The translations under genes were made by a program, and so were the position numbers. A model generated the notes under the pieces. That model searched no databases, was not told where the DNA came from, and saw nothing but the letters and a program-made list of their open reading frames with translations. From Avoscillospira_A sp052117125 (GTDB lineage Bacteria > Bacillota > Clostridia > Oscillospirales > Oscillospiraceae): a DNA stretch of 64,000 nt. Positions 1 through 8,793 of the stretch are shown in pieces (the stretch's first letter is position 1; every line of letters begins with the position of its first letter). The stretch spans positions 1 to 64,000 of the forward strand of contig NZ_JBQKJT010000006.1 in NCBI RefSeq assembly GCF_052117125.1, given 5' to 3'.

Positions 1-65
1 TTGGTTGTGGAAGGAGAAGCTTGCTCCATTTACCCTTATCCTTCTTTGGCCTCTATACGCCAGAG

Positions 66-96
66 ACCCGGCTTATGCTTGACGCATATGCCGGGT
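66..96. terminator. Hairpin, terminator-like
   Basis: Inverted repeat ACCCGGC...GCCGGGT with inner TTATGC/GCATAT pairing, followed on the plus strand by TTTCT. It probably ends plus-strand transcription entering from the left, outside the window. Confidence 0.5.
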
Positions 97-110
97 TTCT
101 CGACAGACTG

Positions 111-144
111 ACACCGGCATCCATCAAACGATGGATGCCGGTGT
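111..144. terminator. 15-bp perfect hairpin between sbcC and upstream gene
   Basis: ACACCGGCATCCATC and its exact reverse complement are separated by AAAC. It lies just past the sbcC stop codon. There is no long T tract on the sbcC side; the plus side has TATGTTTTG. Probably a shared, bidirectional terminator. Confidence 0.6.
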
Positions 145-162
145 TATGTTTTGCTCGCGGTG

Positions 163-3100
163 TCAGACCACCAGTTCCACGCGGCTGCCGCCGGTGCGGT
201 CCTTGGTGACAACGATCTGTTTGTCGATACGCTCTTTCAATTCGGCCACATGGGAGATGATGCCCACCAACCGGTCTCCCTCGGTCAACGCCGTCAGCGC
301 CCGAATGGCCTGACGGAGGGATTCCTCGTCCAGGGAGCCGAAGCCCTCGTCCACAAACATGGTGTCCAGCCGGATACCGCCCGCCGACGACTGAATCACG
401 TCGGACAGTCCCAGGGCCAGAGACAGAGACGCCTTGAAGGATTCGCCGCCGGACAGAGATCGGACACTGCGGCGGGAGCCATTGTAATGGTCCACCACAT
501 CCAATTCCAATCCGCTGCGGCTGCGGTTGTTATCGGCTTCCCGGCGGCGCAGCAGTTCGTATTGATTGTCGGTCATGACCAGCAGACGCAGATTGGCCCG
601 TCGGAGAATCTCGTCGAAAAAGGTCATCTGGACGTAGGTTTCCAATGCGATTTTCTCCCGGCCCGCCAGGGTGCCGTTGACCGTGTCGGACAGGGCCGCC
701 ATCCAGCGATACCGTCCCTCCAGGTCCGACAGGTCTGCCGCCTTGTCCCGGATGTGGTCCAGGGCCCGCCGGTTGGTGTCCCGCCGGGTGTGGACAGCCT
801 GCTGTTCCGCCGCCACCGCCTGGCGGGACTGGGTCAGCTGCCGTCTGCGTTCCTGTTCCGCTGCTGCGTCGATGGCCGGGACCTTGTCCAGCAGAGCCGA
901 CAGCTCTTCCACCGCCGCGTCGGCGGCGGCCAACGCGCTGCGGCTTTCGTTCCAGGCCGTCTCCGCCGCCTGATGCCGTTGGGTCAAGCCGTCCAACTCC
1001 GCCCGGACCTGCTCCCAGGCGGCCCGGGCCGCCGCGCCGTCCTCGTATGGAAGCTGGCCGCGCAGTTGCTCCGCCTGCCGCGCCACCTCGTCCCGGCGGC
1101 TCTCCAACGCCGCCGCCATCTCCCGGCCCTGCGCCAGCGCTCGTTCCAGGTCTTGCAAGGCCCCTTCCCCGTCGGGAATGGCCTGGGACAGCGCCGCCTG
1201 CCGCCGCAGCTGAGCCGCGACGGTTTCCAGAGCCGTCTCCGTCTCCTGCCGCGCCGCCGTCACGGCGGCCCGTTCCGTCTCCAAACCCGTCTGCATTTGG
1301 TCCGGCAGACAGTCTCCCAGCAGCTCCCCGGCCTGCTGCTCCAGACGCCGGGCCAGCTGGTCCCGGCGACCGGTCAGGGCGCTTTGGTCCATGCGGACCG
1401 TCTCCGCCTCCCGTCGCAAGGTCTCCTGCCGGTCCCCCATCTGGTTCAGCGCTCCTTCCAGACGCCGGATTTCCTGGGCCAGCCGCTGCCGTTCCTGCCG
1501 CCGGGCTTCCAGGTCCGCCTGGGCCGTTTCCAGGTCGGCCAGTGCCGCCGCATTCTCCCGGCGGCTTTGCGTCAGCTGGTCCCCGGCCCGGTCCAGGGCC
1601 GGAGTCTCCACATGGGATGCCATGGCCGTCAACAGCTGCCGCTGCCGCTCCTCCAGGGCCGTGGCCGCCCGGCCTGCCGCCAGACTGCGGTCGTTGGCTT
1701 GGCGAGTCGCCGTCTCTGCCGCTGTCCGGGCCTGCCGCAGCTCCTCCTCCGTGGGGACCGTCTCCAGCCGTACCGCCGGGGACGGATGGTGAATGGAACC
1801 GCAGACAGGGCAGGGCGCTCCCTCCGTCAGCGTCTGGGCCAGAATCCCCGCCTGACCGTCGAGAAACGACCGCTGTTGCCGCTGGTAGTCCCCTTCCGCC
1901 GTCTCCGCCGCCGTCCGGGCCTGCCGGTAGGTCTCCTGCAATTCCGCCACGGTCTCAGCCTCCCGGACGCACCGGTCCAGCAGGGCCGTCAAGTCCGCCA
2001 GCGCCGCCTGTTGTTCCCGCAACCGGTCCCGCCGGTGGCGCAGCGTTTCCTGTTCCGCTTCCAGCCCCTCCCCGGCGGCATAGGCCGTCCGGGCATCGGT
2101 CAACGCCTGTTCCAGGGTCCGGCGCTCCTCCGTCAGCTGGGTTTGCCGCGTCTCTTGGTCCGCAATCGTCTCCCGGTTCTTCTGTAGCTGCCGGTCGTAG
2201 GTTCTCTGCTGTTCCAGGTCCCGGAACAGCCCGTCCAACGCCGTCAACCGGCGGTCCAGCCGGTCCTGCTCCCCCAGAAGCCGCTGCTGCTCTGCCGCCG
2301 CGGCCATCAGTGTCTGGGCCTCCTGCCGCCACGCTTCCAGCTGTGCGGCCTGTTCCTGCCGCCGGGTCTGCCGCTGGGCCTGTTCCGCCGTCAGCGCTTC
2401 CAATTCCGCCGCCAGACGGCGGCACGTCTCTTCCTGGCTCTCCAACGTCTCATACCGGGGCAGCTCGGCTTCCAGTGCCGTCAGCCGCTCCTGCAATGCC
2501 GTCCGGCGGGGCGTCTCCGCTTCCCGCTCCGTCAGGGCGGTCCGGGCCGCCTCCACCCGCTGCTGCTGCTCCGTCTGCCGGACCCTGGCTGCTTCCAGGT
2601 TTGCCCTGGTCTTGGCCGCTTCCTCGGCCTGGGCCAGCCGGCCGGCGGCCTCCCCTATGGCGCCGTCCAGCTGCTCCAACTCCGCCACGCACCGGTCTTC
2701 CGCCGCTTGATCGGCTTCCAGCAGCGTCTCTATGAGGGCCATGGTCTCCTCCAACGGCAGCGCCCCCTGGACCGCCTGTTCCAGCCGGGGGCCCAGCGGG
2801 TCCTCTTCCCGGTACAGGACGCCGCCGATGTACTGCTGCACGCTGGCCCGGGCGGCGGCACAGGCTCTTTGCAGCCCCATGGCCTCGCTTTTCAGCTTCT
2901 CCTGGAAGACCATAAAATACCGGGTCTCAAAAATCTCCCGGAAAATGTCCTGGCGACTCTTGGTATCGGCCAGCAGCAATTTGAGGAAATCCCCCTGGGC
3001 AATCATGGCAATTTGGGTAAACTGGCTCCGGTCCAGCCCCAGAATGGAGACGATTTCGGCGGTAACCTCCCGACTGCGGGTGACAATGCGGCCGTCGGGC

Positions 3101-3459
3101 AGATGGAGCTCCGCGTCGGCCCGCTGTAAGGTGGTGCCGCCGCTACGACGTCGGGCGGGACGTTCATATTCGGGATTGCGCCGGACCGTGTACGTCCGGC
3201 CCTGGTAGGAAAAGACCAGCTCCACCAGGGTCGGCGTCTCCGGCAGAGCGTACTTGGAGCGGAACATGGACGGGTCTCGGTTGTCGCCGCTGGCCTCGCC
3301 GTAGAGGGCGTAGGTGATGGCATCAAAAATGGTGGTCTTTCCCGCGCCGGTGTCGCCGGTGATAAGGTACAGCCCCCGGACCCCCAGCCGTTCCAACTCC
3401 AAAACCACCGTACCGGCGTAGGGGCCAAAGGCCGACAGGGTCAATTTCAGCGGTCTCAT
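163..3459 (-). CDS. sbcC: SbcC, ATPase subunit of the SbcCD nuclease
   Basis: Rad50-like SMC-family ATPase of the SbcCD complex, which opens DNA hairpins and processes protein-blocked or broken DNA ends. The Walker A motif GDTGAGKT is at residues 35-42. Two very long Q/E/R-rich coiled coils follow. The zinc-hook CPVC is at about residues 550-553, almost exactly mid-protein as expected. The C-terminal half ends with the ABC signature LSGGESFKASLSLALG and a Walker B/D-loop (MFVDEGFGSLDEESL). At 1098 residues it is near the usual size. Its ATG overlaps the sbcD stop by 4 bp, so the two are translationally coupled. The coiled-coil DNA gives long false open frames on the other strand. Confidence 0.96.
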   Translation of the reverse strand: MRPLKLTLSAFGPYAGTVVLELERLGVRGLYLITGDTGAGKTTIFDAITYALYGEASGDNRDPSMFRSKYALPETPTLVELVFSYQGRTYTVRRNPEYERPARRRSGGTTLQRADAELHLPDGRIVTRSREVTAEIVSILGLDRSQFTQIAMIAQGDFLKLLLADTKSRQDIFREIFETRYFMVFQEKLKSEAMGLQRACAAARASVQQYIGGVLYREEDPLGPRLEQAVQGALPLEETMALIETLLEADQAAEDRCVAELEQLDGAIGEAAGRLAQAEEAAKTRANLEAARVRQTEQQQRVEAARTALTEREAETPRRTALQERLTALEAELPRYETLESQEETCRRLAAELEALTAEQAQRQTRRQEQAAQLEAWRQEAQTLMAAAAEQQRLLGEQDRLDRRLTALDGLFRDLEQQRTYDRQLQKNRETIADQETRQTQLTEERRTLEQALTDARTAYAAGEGLEAEQETLRHRRDRLREQQAALADLTALLDRCVREAETVAELQETYRQARTAAETAEGDYQRQQRSFLDGQAGILAQTLTEGAPCPVCGSIHHPSPAVRLETVPTEEELRQARTAAETATRQANDRSLAAGRAATALEERQRQLLTAMASHVETPALDRAGDQLTQSRRENAAALADLETAQADLEARRQERQRLAQEIRRLEGALNQMGDRQETLRREAETVRMDQSALTGRRDQLARRLEQQAGELLGDCLPDQMQTGLETERAAVTAARQETETALETVAAQLRRQAALSQAIPDGEGALQDLERALAQGREMAAALESRRDEVARQAEQLRGQLPYEDGAAARAAWEQVRAELDGLTQRHQAAETAWNESRSALAAADAAVEELSALLDKVPAIDAAAEQERRRQLTQSRQAVAAEQQAVHTRRDTNRRALDHIRDKAADLSDLEGRYRWMAALSDTVNGTLAGREKIALETYVQMTFFDEILRRANLRLLVMTDNQYELLRRREADNNRSRSGLELDVVDHYNGSRRSVRSLSGGESFKASLSLALGLSDVIQSSAGGIRLDTMFVDEGFGSLDEESLRQAIRALTALTEGDRLVGIISHVAELKERIDKQIVVTKDRTGGSRVELVV

Positions 3460-4595
3460 ACGTCTCCCTCCCAGATGCGTTCCATCAGCTGCCGGGCAAA
3501 CTGTCTCTGTTCCCGGCCCATGGGCTGCCCGTTCTGCTTTTCGTAAAATTCCTCCAGCAGCTCCATGGGGGAGCTGCGCCGGAGGTCGCCGCCTTCGTCG
3601 CCCACACCGGCGGCACGGGTCCGCTGGTTGTCATACTCCAGCTTCATCAGGTACAGGTAAATCAGCCGCAGCTTTCCCAACGCGTCGGGTACGTCCTCCT
3701 CATCGGTGAGGGTGATATGGACATAGGCGTCCCGATACCCGGTCCCCTCGTAAAAATCCCGCCGGGTCACGTCCTCATAGGTCCCCCGCAGCTCCACCAG
3801 GTCCCGCAGGGGCGTCAGGGGGACGGTGCGGACCGTTACCGTCCCCTTTTCCCCCAGCTCCACCACGGTGACGGATTTTTTATGATGGACCTCGGAAAAG
3901 GAATATTTCAACGGCGTGCCGCAGTAGCGCACCGTCTCCCGGCCCACGGTCTGCGGCCCGTGGAGATGGCCCAACGCCACATAGTCGAACCCGTCGAAAA
4001 CCGACGCGTCCACATTGTCGGCTCCGCCCACGGACACCTCTTCCGATTCGCACCGAGCCGCGCCGGTGACAAACTGGTGGGTCACCAGCACATTCCGTGC
4101 GGCTGGGTCCACGTCCATAGCCTCCACGGCGGCGGCCACGGCATCGGTGTACGTCTCGATCTCCCGCTCCGGGAAGCACCGCCGGACGTGGACCGGCTTC
4201 ACGAAGGGCAGCAGATACAGATTAACCGGCCCATGTTCATCGGTGAGGGTCCACCTGGCCACAGTCCCGTCGTACACCGGGGCCAGATGGACGCCGCTTT
4301 GCTCCATGAGCCGCCCGCCAAAGGCCATGCGTTCGGCGGAATCGTGGTTGCCGCTGATGACATAGACCTGCAATTCCCGCCGGGACAGGTCCACCAGGAA
4401 CCGGTCCAGCAGAGCCACGGCCTCGGCGGTAGGCACCGGCTTGTCGTAGACGTCTCCGGCGATCAGAACGGCATCGGGCCGTTCGGCGTCGATGATCTGC
4501 AAAATCTGGCCCAGACTATGCCGCTGGTCGTCGATCATGGAAAATTCATTGACCCGCTTTCCCAGATGCAGGTCGGAGAGATGAATCAGTTTCAT
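3456..4595 (-). CDS. sbcD: SbcD, exonuclease subunit of SbcCD
   Basis: Mre11-type calcineurin-like phosphoesterase that supplies the nuclease active site of SbcCD. Metal-binding motifs appear in order: HLSDLHLGK (residues 4-12), GDVYDKP, GNHDSAER, THQF and LGHLHGPQ. The C-terminal capping domain is complete, and 379 residues is the usual length. It is first in a two-gene operon with sbcC (4-bp overlap). The identification is firm from motifs and neighbour. Confidence 0.96.
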   Translation of the reverse strand: MKLIHLSDLHLGKRVNEFSMIDDQRHSLGQILQIIDAERPDAVLIAGDVYDKPVPTAEAVALLDRFLVDLSRRELQVYVISGNHDSAERMAFGGRLMEQSGVHLAPVYDGTVARWTLTDEHGPVNLYLLPFVKPVHVRRCFPEREIETYTDAVAAAVEAMDVDPAARNVLVTHQFVTGAARCESEEVSVGGADNVDASVFDGFDYVALGHLHGPQTVGRETVRYCGTPLKYSFSEVHHKKSVTVVELGEKGTVTVRTVPLTPLRDLVELRGTYEDVTRRDFYEGTGYRDAYVHITLTDEEDVPDALGKLRLIYLYLMKLEYDNQRTRAAGVGDEGGDLRRSSPMELLEEFYEKQNGQPMGREQRQFARQLMERIWEGDV

Positions 4596-4667
4596 AGAAA
4601 TCGTTCCATTTCATACAGGATAGTAACCGCCGCCATGCAGGCGGACGCGGTGGGACCGGCAAGCGCA

Positions 4668-4703
4668 AACGGAGGAGCCGTCCGGGGACGGCTCCTCCGT
4701 TTT
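4668..4703 (-). terminator. Terminator downstream of larC
   Basis: A GC-rich stem (CGGAGGAGCCGTCC and its complement, short loop) lies immediately after the larC stop and before sbcD. It separates the lar pair from the sbc pair. The T tract is short. Confidence 0.6.
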
Positions 4704-4709
4704 ACTGCA

Positions 4710-5483
4710 TCACAGGGTACCCAGATGGGCCGTCACACCGTTGACCCGTCCCGGAAACACCCGGGTTCCCAGGCCCACGCCGGTGCGCAGCCACGTCCCC
4801 GCCGGTCTGGGACCGAAGCCGGCAGCGAAGCGGCGCAGCAGCGCCGCGCCGGTGGGGGTACACAGTTCCCGCTCCACGGGACCGGCCACCGTGGGAATCC
4901 CCTCCAGCAGAAACGCCGTGGCAGGGGCCGGCACCGGCAGGACTCCATGGGCGCAGCGGACCGTACCGCCGCCCACCGCCACCGGCGAAGCCGTCACCTG
5001 CTCCACGTCCAATTCCTCCAGCAGCAGGCAGCAGCCCGCCACATCGGCCACGGCGTCCAACGTCCCCACCTCATGGAAGTGAATCTGCTCCACGGTGCAG
5101 CCATGGGCCTTGCTCTCGGCGTCGGCCAGCAGGGCGTAAACGGCCCGGGCGTTGTCCCGCACCGGGACGGGCAACTTTAGACCGTCGAGGATGCGGTAGA
5201 TATCGGCCACCGTATGATGGTGCGGATGGTGGTGGCCGTCGGGATGTCCGTGGCCGTCGGAATGCCCGTGGCCGTCGGAATGCCCGTGGCCCTCTTCCGT
5301 TCCATAGATCGTGACCACGGCGCGCAGCCCCTGGGCCTGTTCTTCCACGCTGTAACCAATGCCCGGCAGTCCCAGGCCGTTGAGCCGGGCCAACGCGTCC
5401 TCCCGGTGGGGATGGAGGGCCAGCAGCGCCCCCAGCAGCATGTCTCCGGCCAGCCCCATGGGGCAATCCAAATATAAGATCAT
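4710..5483 (-). CDS. larC: LarC-type nickel insertion protein, N-terminal domain only
   Basis: LarC inserts nickel into the pincer cofactor made from nicotinic acid adenine dinucleotide by LarB and LarE, using CTP. This 257-residue protein starts with the family's N-terminus (LYLDCPMGLAGDM). It has the internal IHFHEVG motif and ends just after GLGTRVFPGRVNG, where full-length LarC (about 400 residues) would continue into the CTP-binding LarC2 domain. A stop and a terminator follow, and only 114 bp remain before sbcD, so LarC2 is absent. Residues about 66-90 form a His/Gly/Asp loop (HGHSDGHGHSDGHGHPDG, then a His run), a likely Ni buffer. Its ATG overlaps the larB stop by 4 bp. Confidence 0.88.
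   Translation of the reverse strand: MILYLDCPMGLAGDMLLGALLALHPHREDALARLNGLGLPGIGYSVEEQAQGLRAVVTIYGTEEGHGHSDGHGHSDGHGHPDGHHHPHHHTVADIYRILDGLKLPVPVRDNARAVYALLADAESKAHGCTVEQIHFHEVGTLDAVADVAGCCLLLEELDVEQVTASPVAVGGGTVRCAHGVLPVPAPATAFLLEGIPTVAGPVERELCTPTGAALLRRFAAGFGPRPAGTWLRTGVGLGTRVFPGRVNGVTAHLGTL
5232..5285 (-). repeat. Three 18-bp tandem repeats encoding the His-rich loop of LarC
   Basis: Units of the form GTGGCCGTCGGAATGCCC (plus strand) follow each other at 5232, 5250 and 5268. The last two are identical and the first differs at two bases. Each encodes G-H-x-D-G-H. Such in-frame repeats can change number by slippage. Confidence 0.85.
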
Positions 5484-6238
5484 GTGTTGCCTCCCAAATG
5501 GTTGATGCGGCTGGCCAGGAATCCGGCACCGAAGCCGTTATCGATGTTGACCACGCTGACGCCGCTGGCGCAGGAATTGAGCATACTCAGCAGCGCCGCC
5601 ACGCCGCCAAACGCGGCGCCATAGCCCACGGAGGTGGGCACGCCGATGACCGGACAGGACACCAGCCCGCCGATGACGCTGGTCAGCGCCCCCTCCATCC
5701 CGGCCACGGAGACCACCACCCGGGCGGCCATCAATTCCTCCGCGTGGGCCAGCAGCCGGTGGATGCCGGCCACGCCCACATCGTAGAGCCGGGTGACCCG
5801 GTTGCCGAGAAACTCCGCCGTGACGGCGGCTTCCTCTGCCACATTCATATCGCTGGTTCCGGCGCTGGCCACCACCACGGTGCCCAGGCCGTCGGGCTCC
5901 GGCAGAGGCCCGACGATGCCCAGCCGGCCCATGGGCCGGTAGTCCAGCCCATGAACTTGCCCCACCTGGGCGGCGGCCTCCGGAGACAGACGGGTGATGA
6001 GCACCGACCGCTGCCCGGCCTGCATCATGGCGGACACGATGCCGGTGATCTGCTCCGGCGTTTTGCCCTCACCGTAGATCACCTCGGCCGTCCCCTGGCG
6101 CAAGGCCCGGTGGTGGTCGATTTTGGCGTAGCCCAGCTCCTCAAAGGGTGCCAGCTTCCACCGGGCCGCCGCCTCGTCCACCGTCAGTTTGCCGTCGGCC
6201 ACCGCCTGTAACAGCGTTTTCCAAACCGTTTGTTCCAT
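5480..6238 (-). CDS. larB: LarB, nickel-pincer nucleotide cofactor biosynthesis
   Basis: LarB carboxylates the pyridinium ring of nicotinic acid adenine dinucleotide, the first step of the nickel-pincer cofactor of lactate racemase and LarA-like enzymes. The N-terminal half carries the family's VIYGEGKTPEQ segment. The C-terminal half is PurE/AIR-carboxylase-like, with the glycine-rich SVAGMEGAL and IGVPTSVGYGAAFGG stretches. At 252 residues it has normal length. larC follows with a 4-bp overlap. No larA or larE is present in the window, so the client enzyme is not known from here. Confidence 0.93.
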   Translation of the reverse strand: MEQTVWKTLLQAVADGKLTVDEAAARWKLAPFEELGYAKIDHHRALRQGTAEVIYGEGKTPEQITGIVSAMMQAGQRSVLITRLSPEAAAQVGQVHGLDYRPMGRLGIVGPLPEPDGLGTVVVASAGTSDMNVAEEAAVTAEFLGNRVTRLYDVGVAGIHRLLAHAEELMAARVVVSVAGMEGALTSVIGGLVSCPVIGVPTSVGYGAAFGGVAALLSMLNSCASGVSVVNIDNGFGAGFLASRINHLGGNT

Positions 6239-6286
6239 GGAGTTCCTTTCCCTGTTCCCGCCGTCTGCGGGACAGTGCGCACTCTG

Positions 6287-6610
6287 TTATTTTTTGTGGT
6301 TCTGCTGCATCTCAAAGTGGATGAGGAACGACAGCAGGGCCCGCAGGAGAATCACCGCGCCCAGAACCAGCAGTTCACTCATCTCCCGCACCAGTACGGT
6401 CTTGAGAATCTCCGCCGCCATTTTGAATTCCAAACTGGTGGCCAGACCGTTGGCAAAGGCGAATTTCACATCCACCTCTTCCCGGGTGATCAACCCCCGG
6501 ATGTATCGGATAAACGCCCCCACCGCCGACACCAGCACCACAAAAATGCCCATCAGCTCCAGAATCCCGATGATCCACGGCAGCACCTGCGCAATGAGTT
6601 CTTCCAGCAT
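6287..6610 (-). CDS. DUF1622 family small membrane protein
   Basis: A 107-residue protein with two or three hydrophobic segments (about residues 8-30 and 80-95) separated by a conserved-looking amphipathic stretch (VKFAFANGLATSLEFKMAAEIL). This arrangement is typical of DUF1622 membrane proteins, whose function is unknown. It lies between an Lrp/AsnC regulator upstream and larB downstream, all on the minus strand, and may be co-transcribed with the regulator gene. Confidence 0.75.
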   Translation of the reverse strand: MLEELIAQVLPWIIGILELMGIFVVLVSAVGAFIRYIRGLITREEVDVKFAFANGLATSLEFKMAAEILKTVLVREMSELLVLGAVILLRALLSFLIHFEMQQNHKK

Positions 6611-6636
6611 ATGTCCCGTCCTTTCCTGTGGTCCAC

Positions 6637-7059
6637 TCAGCGGTCCGGCGGCAGCACCGTCGACAGCACCACCTGGGTTTGTGTGGTGCCGAAGCGCTGC
6701 AATTTAGCCACCAAACCGTCCAGCTGTTCCATGTCCGCACAGCTGACTTGCAGCAGCATGGAATGGGGGCCCGTCACATGGTAGCAGGCCAAAATCTGCG
6801 GAATCCCAGCAGCAAAGGCCGAAAATTCCTTCTGCTGCTCCGGCGGCAGCACCAGATGGATAAACGCCTGGATCTCCCGGCCCAGGGCCTTGGGCGAAAC
6901 GACGGCCCGATATCCCTGGATAATGCCCCGCTGCTCCATCCGTTCCATCCGGGCCGCCACGGCGGGCGGCGACAGGAAGACCTGCTCCGCCAGCTTTTTC
7001 AGGGGCATTCTGGCATTTTCCCGCAGAAGCTCCAATAGCTTTTGATCGATTTGGTCCAT
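6637..7059 (-). CDS. Lrp/AsnC family transcriptional regulator
   Basis: A 140-residue feast/famine regulator. The N-terminal winged helix-turn-helix starts MDQIDQKLLELLRENARMPL and is followed by the AsnC-type ligand-binding (RAM) fold. It is transcribed away from aspA (start-to-start distance 250 bp). A local role in amino-acid, possibly aspartate, control is plausible but only inferred. Members usually bind their own promoter region. Confidence 0.9.
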   Translation of the reverse strand: MDQIDQKLLELLRENARMPLKKLAEQVFLSPPAVAARMERMEQRGIIQGYRAVVSPKALGREIQAFIHLVLPPEQQKEFSAFAAGIPQILACYHVTGPHSMLLQVSCADMEQLDGLVAKLQRFGTTQTQVVLSTVLPPDR

Positions 7060-7153
7060 ACGGTGTGACCTCCGTGCTTTTGTATTTTAATATTGTATCG
7101 TAGATGGGACGGAGAATCAAGGCCCGCCGCCGGTCCGCGCCGCTTTTCTATCG

Positions 7154-7177
7154 AAAGTTTTCCCCCGGGAAAACTTT
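7154..7177. promoter_or_regulatory. 24-bp inverted repeat in the lrp-aspA divergent region
   Basis: AAAGTTTTCCC, two C bases, then GGGAAAACTTT: an 11-bp perfect inverted repeat between the divergent regulator and aspA. It could be the binding site of the Lrp-type protein or an RNA hairpin in the aspA leader. There is no following T tract. The rest of the 250-bp gap holds nothing else I can name. Confidence 0.4.
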
Positions 7178-7309
7178 TCATCCTTCAGCCCGGCAGGCGC
7201 TTTTTTTCGTTTCCGTCGGAAAACGCCGTCAGGTCTTTACGGCAGCGGCATCCGCGTGTATGCTGGGGACAAACACCGAACACACCCACGAGAAAGAGGG
7301 CACCGTTTT

Positions 7310-8734
7310 ATGAACACCAGAATGGAATCCGACTCCATCGGCACGCTGGAAGTACCGGCCGACGCCTATTACGGCGTCCAGTCCCTGCGGGCCAAGCAGA
7401 ATTTCCCCATCACCGGCCATCCCATGCACAGACTGCTCATCGTCAGTCTGGCCCAGATCAAAAAGGCCGCCGCCGCCGCCAACCGCCACGCCGGCACCCT
7501 GGACGAAGAGAAAGCCCAGGCCATCATCACCGCCTGTGATGAGATCATCGACGGCAAGCTCCACGACCAGTTTATTGTGGACGCCATCCAGGGTGGCGCA
7601 GGCACTTCGGCCAATATGAACGCCAACGAGGTCATTGCCAACCGGGCCATTGAATTGCTGGGCGGCGTCAAGGGCGATTACAGCATCGTCCATCCCAACG
7701 ACCATGTGAACATGGCCCAATCCACCAATGACGTCTACCCCACCGCCGGTAAACTGGCGGCCCTGGCCCTGCTGCCCCAGGTGTCCACCCAGCTGAACCG
7801 GCTGTATGAAGCGTTGGAGAGTAAGGCCGTGGAATTTGATGATATCGTTAAAATGGGCCGCACCCAGCTACAGGACGCCGTGCCCATCCGTCTGGGCCAG
7901 TCGTTCCACGCCTATGCCAGCGCCATTTCCCGGGACACCCGGCGGCTCCATCAGGCGGCGGCGGATCTGTGCGTGGTCAACATGGGCGCGACGGCCATTG
8001 GCACAGCCATCAACGTGTCGCCGGACTATCTGAGCCGCATTGTGCCGGAGCTGCGGGAGGTGACCAAATACCCCCTGCTCCAGGCCACGGACCTCATCGA
8101 CGGCACCCAAAACCTGGACTGCTTTGTCCATGTGTCCGGCATCATCAAGACCTGTGCCGTGACGCTGTCCAAGATGTCCAACGATCTGCGGCTTTTATCC
8201 AGCGGTCCCCGGACGGGTCTTTCGGAGATCAATCTCCCGGCCAAACAAAACGGCTCGTCCATCATGCCCGGCAAGGTCAACCCGGTCATTCCCGAGGTCA
8301 TGAGCCAGGTGGCTTTCAACATCATCGGCAACGACACCTGCATCACCATGGCCGCTGAGGCGGGCCAGCTGGAATTGAACGCCTTTGAACCGGTGCTGTT
8401 CTACAAGCTGTTTGAATCCCTGGAGACCCTGGCCGGCGGCATACAAACCCTGGTGGACAACTGCATTCTGGGCATTACCGCCAACCGGGAGCACTGTCTG
8501 GCCCTGGTAGAGCACAGCGTGGGCATGGTGACGGCCCTGTGCCCCTATATCGGCTACAAGCGGGCGGCGGAGCTGGCCAAGGAATCGCTGAAAACCGGCG
8601 TGCCCATCCGCAAGCTGGTGGTCCAGCAGGGCATTGTCTCTGCCGACCAGGTGGATGAGATTCTCAATCCCCTCAAGCTGACCTTTACGGAAAAGGAACG
8701 GGCGGAGCTGGACGCCGCCGCCAAAGCCCTTTGA
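7310..8734 (+). CDS. aspA: Aspartate ammonia-lyase (aspartase)
   Basis: Reversible deamination of L-aspartate to fumarate and ammonia, feeding anaerobic fumarate/succinate metabolism. 474 residues. It belongs to the fumarase/aspartase superfamily, with the signature loop GSSIMPGKVNPVIPE and the MAQSTNDVYPTA and GRTQLQDAVPI motifs. The context around the signature (MSQVAFNIIGND) fits aspartase better than class II fumarase. The start is placed at ATG 7310, where AGAAAGAGG lies about 10 bp upstream. An ATG 54 bp earlier in frame lacks a good ribosome site. A terminator follows. Confidence 0.92.
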   Translation: MNTRMESDSIGTLEVPADAYYGVQSLRAKQNFPITGHPMHRLLIVSLAQIKKAAAAANRHAGTLDEEKAQAIITACDEIIDGKLHDQFIVDAIQGGAGTSANMNANEVIANRAIELLGGVKGDYSIVHPNDHVNMAQSTNDVYPTAGKLAALALLPQVSTQLNRLYEALESKAVEFDDIVKMGRTQLQDAVPIRLGQSFHAYASAISRDTRRLHQAAADLCVVNMGATAIGTAINVSPDYLSRIVPELREVTKYPLLQATDLIDGTQNLDCFVHVSGIIKTCAVTLSKMSNDLRLLSSGPRTGLSEINLPAKQNGSSIMPGKVNPVIPEVMSQVAFNIIGNDTCITMAAEAGQLELNAFEPVLFYKLFESLETLAGGIQTLVDNCILGITANREHCLALVEHSVGMVTALCPYIGYKRAAELAKESLKTGVPIRKLVVQQGIVSADQVDEILNPLKLTFTEKERAELDAAAKAL

Positions 8735-8749
8735 TGCCCTGTCACCGAC

Positions 8750-8793
8750 AACGGCCCGGAACGCCATCCGACGTCCCGGGCCGTTTCTTTTTA
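8750..8793 (+). terminator. aspA terminator
   Basis: AACGGCCCGG pairs with CCGGGCCGTT, followed by TCTTTTTATT. Confidence 0.85.

Noticed and set aside
151..2735. Very long open frames (up to 678 codons) on the plus strand opposite sbcC
   Set aside because: They are low-complexity Gln/Arg/Pro-rich shadows of the GC-rich coiled-coil coding sequence; SbcC on the other strand has all expected motifs.
5214..5290. Possible CRISPR-like short repeats
   Set aside because: The 18-bp units are contiguous without spacers and encode the His-rich loop of LarC in frame.
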